Assembly: GCA_019187105.1 (NCBI GenBank)
Contig: JABAQM010000001.1
Location: 806,001-870,000 of the forward strand
Length of the DNA stretch: 64,000 nt
Source: Fimbriimonadaceae bacterium
GTDB lineage: Bacteria > Armatimonadota > Fimbriimonadia > Fimbriimonadales > Fimbriimonadaceae
Direction: 5' to 3'
The notes beneath the pieces were generated by a model that made no database searches, was not told the origin of the DNA, and saw only the letters and a list, made by a program, of their open reading frames with translations. Numbering within the stretch: position 1 is the stretch's first letter; each line of letters opens with the position of its first letter. The position numbers were made by a program, and so were the translations under genes. Positions 44,785 to 52,343 of the stretch are shown piece after piece.

Positions 44785-45732
44785 ATGGAGCCGATCAGCC
44801 GCCGTAGGGTGTTGCAGGGGGCGGCCATAACCGCCGCATCCGCAGCCCTGCCAGTTGGCGCGGCGGGGCCGCACCCCATGAAGAAGCGCAGCCTTCGAAT
44901 CGCCCACCTTACCGATATCCACGTCCAGCAAGAAAAGGGTGCGGGGCAAGGCATGGCAACGGTCCTCAAACACGTCGAAGCCCAGAAGGATAGGCCTGAT
45001 GTGATCTTCACCGGAGGCGACCTCATCATGGATTGCTTTGGCGCCGACTTCGCACGAACCAAAGCACAATGGGATCTGTTCGACTCCGTTCTGCGCGACC
45101 ATACCGGGCTCAAGGTCGAACATTGCATCGGCAACCATGACGTGTGGAGCTTCAGCAAACGGGAAGACAACCCCCAGCACGCTGCCAAAGCGGTTAAAAA
45201 GTGGGCGTGCGACGTCCTCAGGCTCGACCGGCCATACCGCAGCTTCGATCGCGCAGGCTGGCACTTCATCGTTCTCGATTCGACCCACGCATCCGGAAAC
45301 AGCTACGTCGCCAAACTCGACGAGGAACAGTTCGATTGGCTCGCCGCCGATTTGGCCCGGACGCCTTCCAAGACGCCGGTGCTCGTGATGTCCCACATTC
45401 CGATCCTCGCCGCCTGCGCCTACTTCGATGGTGAAAACGAGAAGACCGGTCACTGGGCGGTCCCAGGCGCATGGATGCACATCGATGCGCGCCGCATCAA
45501 GAACCTGTTTGCCAAACACCCCAATGTCCAAGCCGCAATCAGCGGCCACATCCACCTGCTCGATCGCGTCGACTACAACGGCGTCACGTACCTGTGCAAC
45601 GGGGCGGTTTGCGGCGCCTGGTGGGGCGGCAGCTATCAGGAATGCCCACCCGGCTATGCGATGCTCGATCTCTACGACGACGGATCGGTCGAGCGCGAGT
45701 ACGTCGAGTGGGGCTGGAAGCCGACCGACTGA
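44785..45732 (+). CDS. Tat-exported calcineurin-like metallophosphoesterase
   Basis: 315 aa. The N-terminus is a Tat signal (EPISRRRVLQGAAITAASAALPVGA). Dinuclear metal motifs are in order: LTDIHV, GGDLIMD, GNHDVWSF, MSHIPI and SGHIHLLD. These enzymes hydrolyse phosphomono- or diesters; the substrate is unknown. The stop lies 30 nt before tRNA-Val. The promoter described separately implies a leaderless transcript. Confidence 0.9.
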   Translation: MEPISRRRVLQGAAITAASAALPVGAAGPHPMKKRSLRIAHLTDIHVQQEKGAGQGMATVLKHVEAQKDRPDVIFTGGDLIMDCFGADFARTKAQWDLFDSVLRDHTGLKVEHCIGNHDVWSFSKREDNPQHAAKAVKKWACDVLRLDRPYRSFDRAGWHFIVLDSTHASGNSYVAKLDEEQFDWLAADLARTPSKTPVLVMSHIPILAACAYFDGENEKTGHWAVPGAWMHIDARRIKNLFAKHPNVQAAISGHIHLLDRVDYNGVTYLCNGAVCGAWWGGSYQECPPGYAMLDLYDDGSVEREYVEWGWKPTD

Positions 45733-45762
45733 ACGGCGCCGTGCCATACTGAAATCTGCTTC

Positions 45763-45837
45763 GGGCGGTTAGCTCAGTGGTAGAGCACTTCGTTCACACC
45801 GAAGGGGTCACTGGTTCAAATCCAGTACCGCCCACCA
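45763..45837 (+). tRNA. tRNA-Val (anticodon CAC)
   Basis: 75 nt. Acceptor GGGCGGT with ACCGCCC, D arm TAGCTCAGTGGTAGAGC, anticodon stem-loop CTTCGTTCACACCGAAG with CAC, T arm CTGGTTCAAATCCAG, discriminator A and encoded CCA. A tRNA-like remnant with the same T-loop core lies at 47172. Confidence 0.95.
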
Positions 45838-45861
45838 GCCCTTCTCTGGCCACGAACTCAG

Positions 45862-46254
45862 ATGACCATTCAAGAGATTGAATCGAAGTTACCGAGTGGT
45901 CTACATGACGCGCAGATTCGTAGCGTGTCCGTTAACTACTCGGAAATGTCGGCCGAACTTTTCTTGATTGTCTGGGTCGGAGAGCTCTCCTCAAATCAAT
46001 GGGCAACTCGCGAAAAGTACTGCGATGCAGTACTGGGAATGACGGGCCTCAACTATTTCCTGATTGATTGCCCTGACCCTAGTAGTCATTTCTCAGACCC
46101 TAATATTGTGAGCATCGATCACATCAACAATGCGCCGCTTCCGGCACTTCCCATTCCGAAAGATGACTTCGCTTGTGAGATCTCTGTATCCAATTTTAAT
46201 TCTACAATTCGATTCTCAGCCCGAGATGCAGAACTGAAATGGATCGAGAGTTAG
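45862..46254 (+). CDS. Hypothetical protein, AT-richer than neighbours
   Basis: 130 aa, no recognised family. N-terminus MTIQEIESKLPSGLHDAQIRSVSVNY has the look of small immunity-type or DUF proteins (SGLHDAQI), but this is a weak hint. GC is lower than in the flanking housekeeping genes. It begins 24 nt after tRNA-Val. There is no clear ribosome-binding site. Confidence 0.55.
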   Translation: MTIQEIESKLPSGLHDAQIRSVSVNYSEMSAELFLIVWVGELSSNQWATREKYCDAVLGMTGLNYFLIDCPDPSSHFSDPNIVSIDHINNAPLPALPIPKDDFACEISVSNFNSTIRFSARDAELKWIES

Positions 46255-46272
46255 GGTGACGTCGACAACCTT

Positions 46273-46830
46273 GTGCTGGCTCTGATCATTATCGGAGGGC
46301 TTGTGTGCCTGGCGAACCTTGCGAGCCTCGTCGGGAACATTCGCGGTGCCAGATATTCGTCCCCGGTACCGCTGGTCGGCGGCGGGATGCTCTTTGCGGG
46401 CCTGTGGCAGGTTTCATCGGCTCGGCCTTTCGCCTGGCTTGCCCTCGCCCTTGATTGGGGCACCGCCAGCTTCCTCATCGCAAGCCCTCGGCATGTTAAA
46501 GAGATCTGGTCCACCTCTCGCTTTTGCTTACTTGAAGAGTACACGGGCCAGAACGAGACATTGAAGGCAACTCTGCAGCTCTTTCGTGGTCAGCTCTGGG
46601 TTCTTCGAAGAGATTACAAGCCTAAACGAGAAGAGGGTGGGCGCGTTAGTTTGAGCATGACGGGACATTACCGATACGAAGATGGACTCCTCATTCTCGA
46701 ATTAAAGGACGGCCCGTTCACTCTGCGGCCCTCCAACACCGGCGGTTTGGACGAGTGGGTCTGGTCGGAGAGTCTCGACACGCACTCTCACATTCCTTCG
46801 GAACAAGAGCTTGTTCTTCGCCGCAAGTAG
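46273..46830 (+). CDS. Hypothetical membrane protein
   Basis: 185 aa, GTG start. Two or three hydrophobic segments occupy the first 80 residues (LALIIIGGLVCLANLASLVG, SPVPLVGGGMLFAGLW, ARPFAWLALALDWGTASFLI). A soluble C-terminal half follows (YRYEDGLLILELKDGPF). No family recognised. It follows the previous hypothetical gene after 18 nt. Confidence 0.5.
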   Translation: MLALIIIGGLVCLANLASLVGNIRGARYSSPVPLVGGGMLFAGLWQVSSARPFAWLALALDWGTASFLIASPRHVKEIWSTSRFCLLEEYTGQNETLKATLQLFRGQLWVLRRDYKPKREEGGRVSLSMTGHYRYEDGLLILELKDGPFTLRPSNTGGLDEWVWSESLDTHSHIPSEQELVLRRK

Positions 46831-47171
46831 CGAGCATCGGACGATGCGATCGGTTGTGAGCCTAACCAGGTTCGAAGAAACATTTGCACCGGAGAGCTCT
46901 CCCGCACCACCCACGGTCAGCTTCGCGTAGATAAGTAGTTCACCGTCGGAGCCTGCGCGCTGCCTGGCGCACCGTTCACTCTGGTCTCGTCCGAAGCTCC
47001 ATATCCTCGAACCCCGGAGGTGTTCAAGAACGATAGCCGGAGCCGATGGCACCGGGCTTGGGCCCGAGCTCGGAGGCTCAAAGCGAAGGTCCCCTGTCCC
47101 ACCCTCACCGCAAACCGAGTCAGCACGTGGTGCTATGTGTGAGCTGTGCCTTGTTAGGCGTGAGCAATGCT

Positions 47172-47225
47172 GGGCCGTTAGTGTAACGCTTCGGGCAGCG
47201 GGGGTGGTTCAAATCCATCGCTCTC
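47172..47225 (+). pseudogene. tRNA-like remnant
   Basis: GGGCCGTTAG, then TGTA-ACGC and TTCGGG, then TGGTTCAAATCCA, in the order of acceptor, D arm and T arm of the tRNA-Val at 45763, with deletions in the D and anticodon arms. The 13-nt T-arm string is identical to the tRNA. It cannot fold as a tRNA. The sequence between 46831 and this point shows no convincing gene. Confidence 0.4.
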
Positions 47226-47262
47226 TGAGAAGTCACCGTGGAGATGGCTCAGCCGGCGCCCT

Positions 47263-47331
47263 CTTGCTCCAAACCAGGCGCCAGCGCGAGGTCATTTCGA
47301 GGTACATGCCGAAGAACTCCATCGTCGAGCC
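47263..47331 (-). pseudogene. Relic of an SRPBCC (AHSA1-like) gene
   Basis: Twenty-three codons on the minus strand read GSTMEFFGMYLEMTSRWRLVWSK, matching GSTMEFFGTYLEVTPDSRLVWTN of the intact gene at 48636-49124. At the DNA level 29 of 31 bases agree across the core. The rest of the gene is absent, so this is a fragment. Confidence 0.7.
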
Positions 47332-47406
47332 AAGGGGCCGCTTAGTAAAATGATGGTTACCTTGACAGGGCAGCATGGGTCTAGAACGCACTCAGGAGGT
47401 GCGACA

Positions 47407-48495
47407 GTGAAAACAAAGACTCGATCGATAGCGCTGATCGTCGGCTGCGTGCTCGTGCCCTTTACACTCGTGGGCTGCTGGGGGATCGCTTGGTCTCCCG
47501 ACGGAACCCACCTCGTATTCACATGGGGCTACGGCATTGACGAACAGCCGGCCCTCGCCGTCATGGATGTCGCCACGCGATCCCTCCAAACGCTCCCTGA
47601 CTCCGACTCCCCTGCGATGCCCCAATGGAGTCCCAAGGGAGACCGTATCGCATTCATCTCGTCGCAAAGTTCCGGCGACGAGCTGCGAATCTTTGACGCC
47701 CCCAGTACGAGGACCCGTACCATCGCCAAGTTCCCCGTTGGATTCGTTTGGTCCAGCGATGGCCGCCAGATAGCTTATGTCGAAAAGCGCGGGGAGCAAG
47801 AAGCGAGATACACGTGCGTTCGGTACGATCTCGATTCGGGCAAGATCGCACAGAGAATCCCGCTTCCCAAGGGCGTAATCTCCGACATATTTCTCTGCTG
47901 GCTCCCAAAAACGGATGGCGTTGCTTTCCTTTCTGCAAAGGGAAACTCCGGTGATATCTACATCGCCGAATTCGGCAAAGTCAGGAAAGTCACCAACACG
48001 GGCGACATCGTCGGCTTCACGACTTCCCAAGACGGTAACTTCCTAGTTTGGGCGCGCAAGAGCCGCAACCCTAAAAACATCCTCCTCTTTCTCTATCGCT
48101 ACGACCTCGACCTTCGCAACGTCCAGCGAATCCCCTTTCCTAATCGCATCCCACAAGTCAACCCGGATCAGCGACACGGCCCGAAAAACGTCGAGTGGGT
48201 CTTCTTCTCTCCTAATCTGCAAAAGATGATCCTTTACCTGGATCACGACGTGCCGCCCGCAAAAAACAAGAATGAGCCACACATGGTGCACGGGTCGATG
48301 GTCGTAATGCGCTTTGACGGCACTGGAGCTAAGACCATCGCCGATTGGCAAACCCATTCCAACGACATCTACTGGCCGGCGTTTTCTTGGGACTCCAAGA
48401 GGATCGCCATCCAGCATATCGGCTCAAGCTGCCAGATCATCACGCTCAACGCAGACGGCAGCAATAAGAAAGTGGTTCTCAATAAAGGCAAGTGA
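47407..48495 (+). CDS. Lipoprotein with TolB/PD40-type propeller repeats
   Basis: 362 aa from GTG 47407, fixed by AGGAGGT about 6 nt upstream. The N-terminus is a lipoprotein signal with Cys at 24 (PFTLVGC). The rest holds repeated WSPDG-type blades (IAWSPDGTHLVFTWGYG, MPQWSPKGDRIAFIS, FVWSSDGRQIAYVEK, FSWDSKRIAIQ) that form a beta-propeller as in TolB. Role unknown. A longer upstream frame from 47350 is not used. Confidence 0.85.
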   Translation: MKTKTRSIALIVGCVLVPFTLVGCWGIAWSPDGTHLVFTWGYGIDEQPALAVMDVATRSLQTLPDSDSPAMPQWSPKGDRIAFISSQSSGDELRIFDAPSTRTRTIAKFPVGFVWSSDGRQIAYVEKRGEQEARYTCVRYDLDSGKIAQRIPLPKGVISDIFLCWLPKTDGVAFLSAKGNSGDIYIAEFGKVRKVTNTGDIVGFTTSQDGNFLVWARKSRNPKNILLFLYRYDLDLRNVQRIPFPNRIPQVNPDQRHGPKNVEWVFFSPNLQKMILYLDHDVPPAKNKNEPHMVHGSMVVMRFDGTGAKTIADWQTHSNDIYWPAFSWDSKRIAIQHIGSSCQIITLNADGSNKKVVLNKGK

Positions 48496-48635
48496 CGGTC
48501 AGGAAAATGGGTCCAGGGAACCCATTCGCTCCAAACGCTTCCGCTAGCGCCGCGTCCGGTCGAGTGAGATGGAATTGACATAGGAGCAGGCAGCGAGCCA
48601 GCCAACAGGAGACCATTCTTGGATGGAAGGCTGTG

Positions 48636-49124
48636 TCACTTGCTCTCCACGCTTGATGCCACGCTCGCCAGAAGCTCGTCGAGCTGGTCGAGCGACTCGG
48701 GCAGCGCCAGCGTCGATCCGTCGGCGTCAAGCGCTTCCTTCGAAGGATAGCGATTGCTCACCGCCAACAGGGTCCTACCTTCGGCTTCCGAAAAGGTCAC
48801 CGTGGTGACGGTCTGGCCGCCGTCTTCCTCGTTGGTCCACACGAGGCGCGAGTCGGGCGTAACCTCCAGGTACGTGCCGAAGAACTCCATCGTCGAACCT
48901 TCGTGGAGGAACGCCAACCGGTACTGCCCCCCGACGCGGACGTCCATTCCGCAGGAAACCAGGTTCAGCCCATACGACTTGGGCACCCACCACTGCCGGA
49001 AAAGTTCCGCCTTGGTCCACGCCTCGAACACGAGGCGCGCCGGCGCGTCGACGATGCGGGTAACGACGAGTTCGACGTCGGAAACTCGCTCCACCTTGGT
49101 CTCATTTGTCTTAGTTACTTCCAT
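48636..49124 (-). CDS. SRPBCC (AHSA1-like) domain protein
   Basis: 162 aa, START-like fold that binds small hydrophobic molecules. Pattern: VVTRIVDAPARLVFEAWTKAELFRQWW near the start, then VGGQYRLAFLHEGSTMEFFGTYLEV and LDQLDELLASV at the end. Typical of SRPBCC genes that follow an ArsR regulator. It starts 17 nt after the ArsR-DinB gene stops, so the two form an operon. A relic of a second copy lies at 47263. Confidence 0.88.
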   Translation of the reverse strand: MEVTKTNETKVERVSDVELVVTRIVDAPARLVFEAWTKAELFRQWWVPKSYGLNLVSCGMDVRVGGQYRLAFLHEGSTMEFFGTYLEVTPDSRLVWTNEEDGGQTVTTVTFSEAEGRTLLAVSNRYPSKEALDADGSTLALPESLDQLDELLASVASSVESK

Positions 49125-49141
49125 TTGCTTCTTCCTACTGA

Positions 49142-50041
49142 TTAGTTTCTTGGCGAGGGCCAGGCGGGAGCGCCGAAGCCGTAAAGGCGGTTTGGGTGCG
49201 GCGCATTATAGGGTTCGCCTCCATCGAGGCCAAGCTCGAAATGAAGCATCGTCATCTGGCCGCACTTGCTGACGATGTGCTGAGCCATGTGGAACAGATA
49301 GCCTCGAACTGATCGGCGATAGCCATCCGGGCTCACCCTGAGTTCGTCCATCATGGGCGTATCGATGGATTGCATGAGTTCCCGCCAAGCCTCCTTCTCG
49401 CTTTCGAGCAAATCCAGCATCTCGCCGCGGTGCTGAGGAGGATCGGGAATCGCCTCCTGGCGGGCCGGATCGAGCACCGTGATCTCCTGCCGATCGCTCC
49501 GCAGCCACATCCACGCGTGCTCGCATATCTCGCGGGCGCTGGGCGTGCGCTCCGAGAAGCTCCAATTCCACCTTTCCTCCGGAATCTCCCGTGCCCGGCG
49601 GAGGATTCCGCCCGTGAATCCGCAGATCAACTGCTCGAACGCCTCGATTTCGCTCCTTGGGAATTCCGCGTCAACCCATTCAACCTTCGTTACTTCTCCT
49701 TCCATTTGCCCCTCCCTTCGTTTCAGTTCCTCGACAACATGGTCCAGCTGGTCGAAACGCGCCGCCCAGAGTTGGCGATGCCCCTCTATCCATGCCGCCT
49801 CCTCTTCCAGCCCGCGTCGCCCCAGCCTGCAGGTCCGCACCCGCCCGACTTTCTCCGTGCGAACGAGACCTGCTTGCTCGAGGACGCCGACGTGCTTCTT
49901 CATGCCTGTCAGGGTCATCTTGAAACGGGTGGCAAGGTCGGTGATCGAAGCATCCGCCCGTCCGAGCTGCTCCAGAACGCCACGCCGGGTGGCGTCCGAG
50001 AGCGCACCAAAGGAGGCATCCAGGGGCTTTAACTGAACCAT
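49142..50041 (-). CDS. ArsR-type regulator fused to a DinB-like domain
   Basis: 299 aa. Residues 1-105 are an ArsR/SmtB winged helix (LSDATRRGVLEQLGRADASITDLATRFKMTLTGMKKHV), without obvious metal-binding Cys. Residues about 120-285 look like a DinB four-helix bundle (SEIEAFEQLICGFTGGILRRAREIP, REICEHAWMWL, YLFHMAQHIVSKCGQM), often linked to thiol or metal chemistry. The ATG lies inside its own operator palindrome, and TATACT ends 7 nt upstream, which indicates a leaderless mRNA. Probably autoregulated. Confidence 0.8.
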   Translation of the reverse strand: MVQLKPLDASFGALSDATRRGVLEQLGRADASITDLATRFKMTLTGMKKHVGVLEQAGLVRTEKVGRVRTCRLGRRGLEEEAAWIEGHRQLWAARFDQLDHVVEELKRREGQMEGEVTKVEWVDAEFPRSEIEAFEQLICGFTGGILRRAREIPEERWNWSFSERTPSAREICEHAWMWLRSDRQEITVLDPARQEAIPDPPQHRGEMLDLLESEKEAWRELMQSIDTPMMDELRVSPDGYRRSVRGYLFHMAQHIVSKCGQMTMLHFELGLDGGEPYNAPHPNRLYGFGAPAWPSPRN

Positions 50042-50051
50042 TTGGTTCAGT
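50032..50051. promoter_or_regulatory. Predicted ArsR operator
   Basis: ACTGAACCA-TT-TGGTTCAGT, 9-bp perfect arms with a 2-nt centre. It covers the start codon of the ArsR-DinB gene (50039-50041) and abuts its -10 box. It also overlaps the likely -35 zone of the divergent gene at 50079. Confidence 0.75.
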
Positions 50052-50072
50052 ATATCACATGGTAGCTATACT
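50049..50072. promoter_or_regulatory. Overlapping divergent -10 boxes
   Basis: Minus-strand TATACT (50054-50049, preceded by TGA as an extended -10) serves the ArsR-DinB gene, with 7 nt to its ATG. Plus-strand TATACT (50067-50072) serves the gene at 50079, with 6 nt to its GTG. Neither has a good -35 or a ribosome-binding site. Confidence 0.65.
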
Positions 50073-50078
50073 CGCCCA

Positions 50079-50852
50079 GTGACGGTACACCTCGTTTGTG
50101 ATCCAATGTGGACCGGGAGCCTTGAGGATTTGGTGCCGGTCTGGATCGTTGGGTCGCCGCACAACCGGGTGGCGGTGGAAGCCGCCTGGGCGCATGGCAC
50201 CGAAGGCGTTACGATTTTCGAAAGTGATCGCCCGGCGGAGGCGGCCTGCGCTGTCGTAATCGCGAATGTGTGGCTCCATCACGGACCGTGGTCGTGCGAT
50301 CCCCCTATGGCCCGATTGGAAGTGCTCGGCGCGAGAGTCACGAGCGACATCAGCGCAGCGCTCGGGGCGATCGGGTTTACGGTTGCGGACGAGCGTGAAG
50401 GCGGGTTCTCAGCTAGCGTTTTGGCTCCAAACTCCGAGCCCGTTCCGGTGGCAGAACCAACATACTACAGGATTTCATTTCGCCAACACATCTTTCTCAA
50501 TTTGAAAGATTTCTTCGAAAATCAAGAGGCTTGGTCCAATCCAGATCACCCAAGATTCCACTTTTTCTTTGATGATATGATCGAGGATTTCCTGGAGCTT
50601 GCCGATCACGGTGATAGACAAGAATCAAATCGATCGTATGACTTCACTGACGAAGAGGCAACTTTGGTTTGGGAAGTCGTAGACGGACTCGACGCTATTC
50701 ACCGTTATGCAGGAAGCTCATCCGAGGCCAGGATCGCTCATCCCGATTGGCCGCGAATCACTGCAGTTGCCAAAGAACTGATGAGGACCCTGGGATCAAG
50801 GCCATTCCCTGAGCCTATCTTCTTGGAACGCAACCGAACTGGCGATGCGTAA
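50079..50852 (+). CDS. Hypothetical protein, possibly chimeric
   Basis: 257 aa, GTG start placed 6 nt after a TATACT box. The first 120 residues (VHLVCDPMWTGSLEDLVPVWIVGSPHNRVAVEAAW) are encoded by GC-rich DNA. Residues from about 121 (50440-50720) are encoded by distinctly AT-richer DNA and contain FHFFFDDMIEDFLELADHG. No family recognised for either part. The end overlaps the next gene by 8 bp. Confidence 0.6.
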   Translation: MTVHLVCDPMWTGSLEDLVPVWIVGSPHNRVAVEAAWAHGTEGVTIFESDRPAEAACAVVIANVWLHHGPWSCDPPMARLEVLGARVTSDISAALGAIGFTVADEREGGFSASVLAPNSEPVPVAEPTYYRISFRQHIFLNLKDFFENQEAWSNPDHPRFHFFFDDMIEDFLELADHGDRQESNRSYDFTDEEATLVWEVVDGLDAIHRYAGSSSEARIAHPDWPRITAVAKELMRTLGSRPFPEPIFLERNRTGDA

Positions 50853-51738
50853 CTGGGCGCCGGATGTCGCCATCGATCCTGCGATCGCGCACGATCTTGT
50901 CGCTGCCGAGTTTCCAGACTTCACGAACCAGCAACCCAGCCTGCTCGGCAGAGGATGGGACAACCTGTGCATCGAATATCCCGATGCGACCGTCTTTCGA
51001 TTCCCGACTCGCCGGATGGGTGCTGAACTCGCCGAGATCGAGATCCCCACGCTAAGCGCGCTCTCCCCCTACCTTCCGCTCCCGATTCCGATTCCCACCC
51101 ACGTCGGAACGCCCTCCGAAACCTATCCCTACCGATTCTTCGGCTACCAGAAGATCCTCGGCAACCCCATCGAGAATGCGGTGGCTAAAGCTGCCGAAAG
51201 CCTCGGCGAGTTTCTGGCCGCGCTTCATGCCATCGATCCTTCTCGACCGCCCTTCTCAAATCTTCCCGGAGACACCCTCAAGCGGGCCGACCGCCTAATG
51301 GAGAAGATCGAACTCCGCGGGGGCCAGATCATCGACCACTTTCCCGACCAAGCCGACTGGGCCCGACGCCTTATGCACCGGGCGGAAACTGAGCTCCTGG
51401 ACCATCGCCCATCCAACGAGGCGCGCGTCGTCCATGGTGACCTCTACGCGCGACACATCCTCGCCGACGGTTCCGGAACCGTGACCGGAATCATCGACTG
51501 GGGCGATGTCCACCGCGGCAACCCCGCCATCGACCTCTCCATCGGCTTCTCGGTCTTTCGGGGCAGCGAGAGGGCAGTCTTTACCCGGACCTACGGCCAT
51601 GCGACCCTCCAGTGGGGCCTGGCCCGCGCCAGAGCCCTGATGTACGCCCTCGCCATGGTCGCCTATGGCAGCGACATTGGTGATCCCGCCGCTATTCGCC
51701 TTGGACACCACATCGCCGACAACGCCATGGCTGGGTAA
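50845..51738 (+). CDS. APH-family phosphotransferase
   Basis: 297 aa of the aminoglycoside phosphotransferase/choline kinase type. The catalytic loop VVHGDLYARHIL and the metal-binding IIDWGD are intact, with a typical N-lobe (DNLCIEYPDATVFRFP, YRFFGYQKILG). The substrate could be a sugar, small alcohol or drug; this cannot be read from the sequence. The ATG overlaps the upstream gene by 8 bp, so the two are co-translated. Confidence 0.88.
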   Translation: MRNWAPDVAIDPAIAHDLVAAEFPDFTNQQPSLLGRGWDNLCIEYPDATVFRFPTRRMGAELAEIEIPTLSALSPYLPLPIPIPTHVGTPSETYPYRFFGYQKILGNPIENAVAKAAESLGEFLAALHAIDPSRPPFSNLPGDTLKRADRLMEKIELRGGQIIDHFPDQADWARRLMHRAETELLDHRPSNEARVVHGDLYARHILADGSGTVTGIIDWGDVHRGNPAIDLSIGFSVFRGSERAVFTRTYGHATLQWGLARARALMYALAMVAYGSDIGDPAAIRLGHHIADNAMAG

Positions 51739-51767
51739 CCTCGGCCCGACACACAAAGAGGGGAACC

Positions 51768-52331
51768 ATGAGCACCGCTTGCCTGCTAATCGCTGCCGCC
51801 ATGTCGCTGTCCGTCACCACCGCAAAGCCAGCCGTCCAAGCTCGGAAGAAATCGAGTCTCGACAGCCTCGTCGCGAGCCGGCTTCCCGCGCTTGGGCACC
51901 GCAACTGGATCGTCATCGCCGACTCCGCCTACCCGCTTCAAACGTCTCCGGGGATCGAGACGATCACCGTCAGCGACACCCAGCTGGATGCGGTAAAAGC
52001 CGTGCTCGGCCAGCTCAAGAAAGCCAAGCACGTTCGACCGTCGATCTTTCTCGATGCCGAACTCACCTACGTGCCCGACAAGCATTCACCGGGCATCTCG
52101 GACTTCCGCAAGAAGCTCGATGGCGTGCTGAAGGGACAGCCGGTCCAGCGTGTTCTTCACGAAGAAATCATTGCCAAGCTCGACGAAGCCGGCAAGGCGT
52201 TCAAGGTCCTGCTGATCAAAACGCCCCATATCCAGCCGTACACCTCGGTGTTCATCCAGCTCGAGTGCGGCTATTGGTCGGACACCGCTGAACAAGAGAT
52301 GCGTAGCGCCATGAAGTCTGGCGGCCGGTAG
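51768..52331 (+). CDS. Exported RbsD/FucU-like protein
   Basis: 187 aa with a signal peptide (STACLLIAAAMSLSVTTAKPA). The mature part has the pattern of sugar mutarotases: LPALGHRNWIVIADSAYPLQTSPGIETITV (compare GHGDxIVIADANFP) and QPYTSVFIQLECGYW near the end. RbsD and FucU interconvert sugar anomers in the cytoplasm; an exported version beside a glycosidase is unusual. AGAGGGGA precedes the ATG. It sits 12 nt before the GH116 gene. Confidence 0.65.
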   Translation: MSTACLLIAAAMSLSVTTAKPAVQARKKSSLDSLVASRLPALGHRNWIVIADSAYPLQTSPGIETITVSDTQLDAVKAVLGQLKKAKHVRPSIFLDAELTYVPDKHSPGISDFRKKLDGVLKGQPVQRVLHEEIIAKLDEAGKAFKVLLIKTPHIQPYTSVFIQLECGYWSDTAEQEMRSAMKSGGR

Positions 52332-52343
52332 GAGGCAAAAAGA

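Noticed and set aside
44725-45747. Minus-strand open frame of 340 codons
   Set aside because: Fully antisense to the Tat-exported phosphoesterase, which has all metal motifs.
48506-48526. Terminator after the propeller lipoprotein
   Set aside because: AATGGGT/ACCCATT is a short 7-bp stem with no T tract; too weak to annotate.
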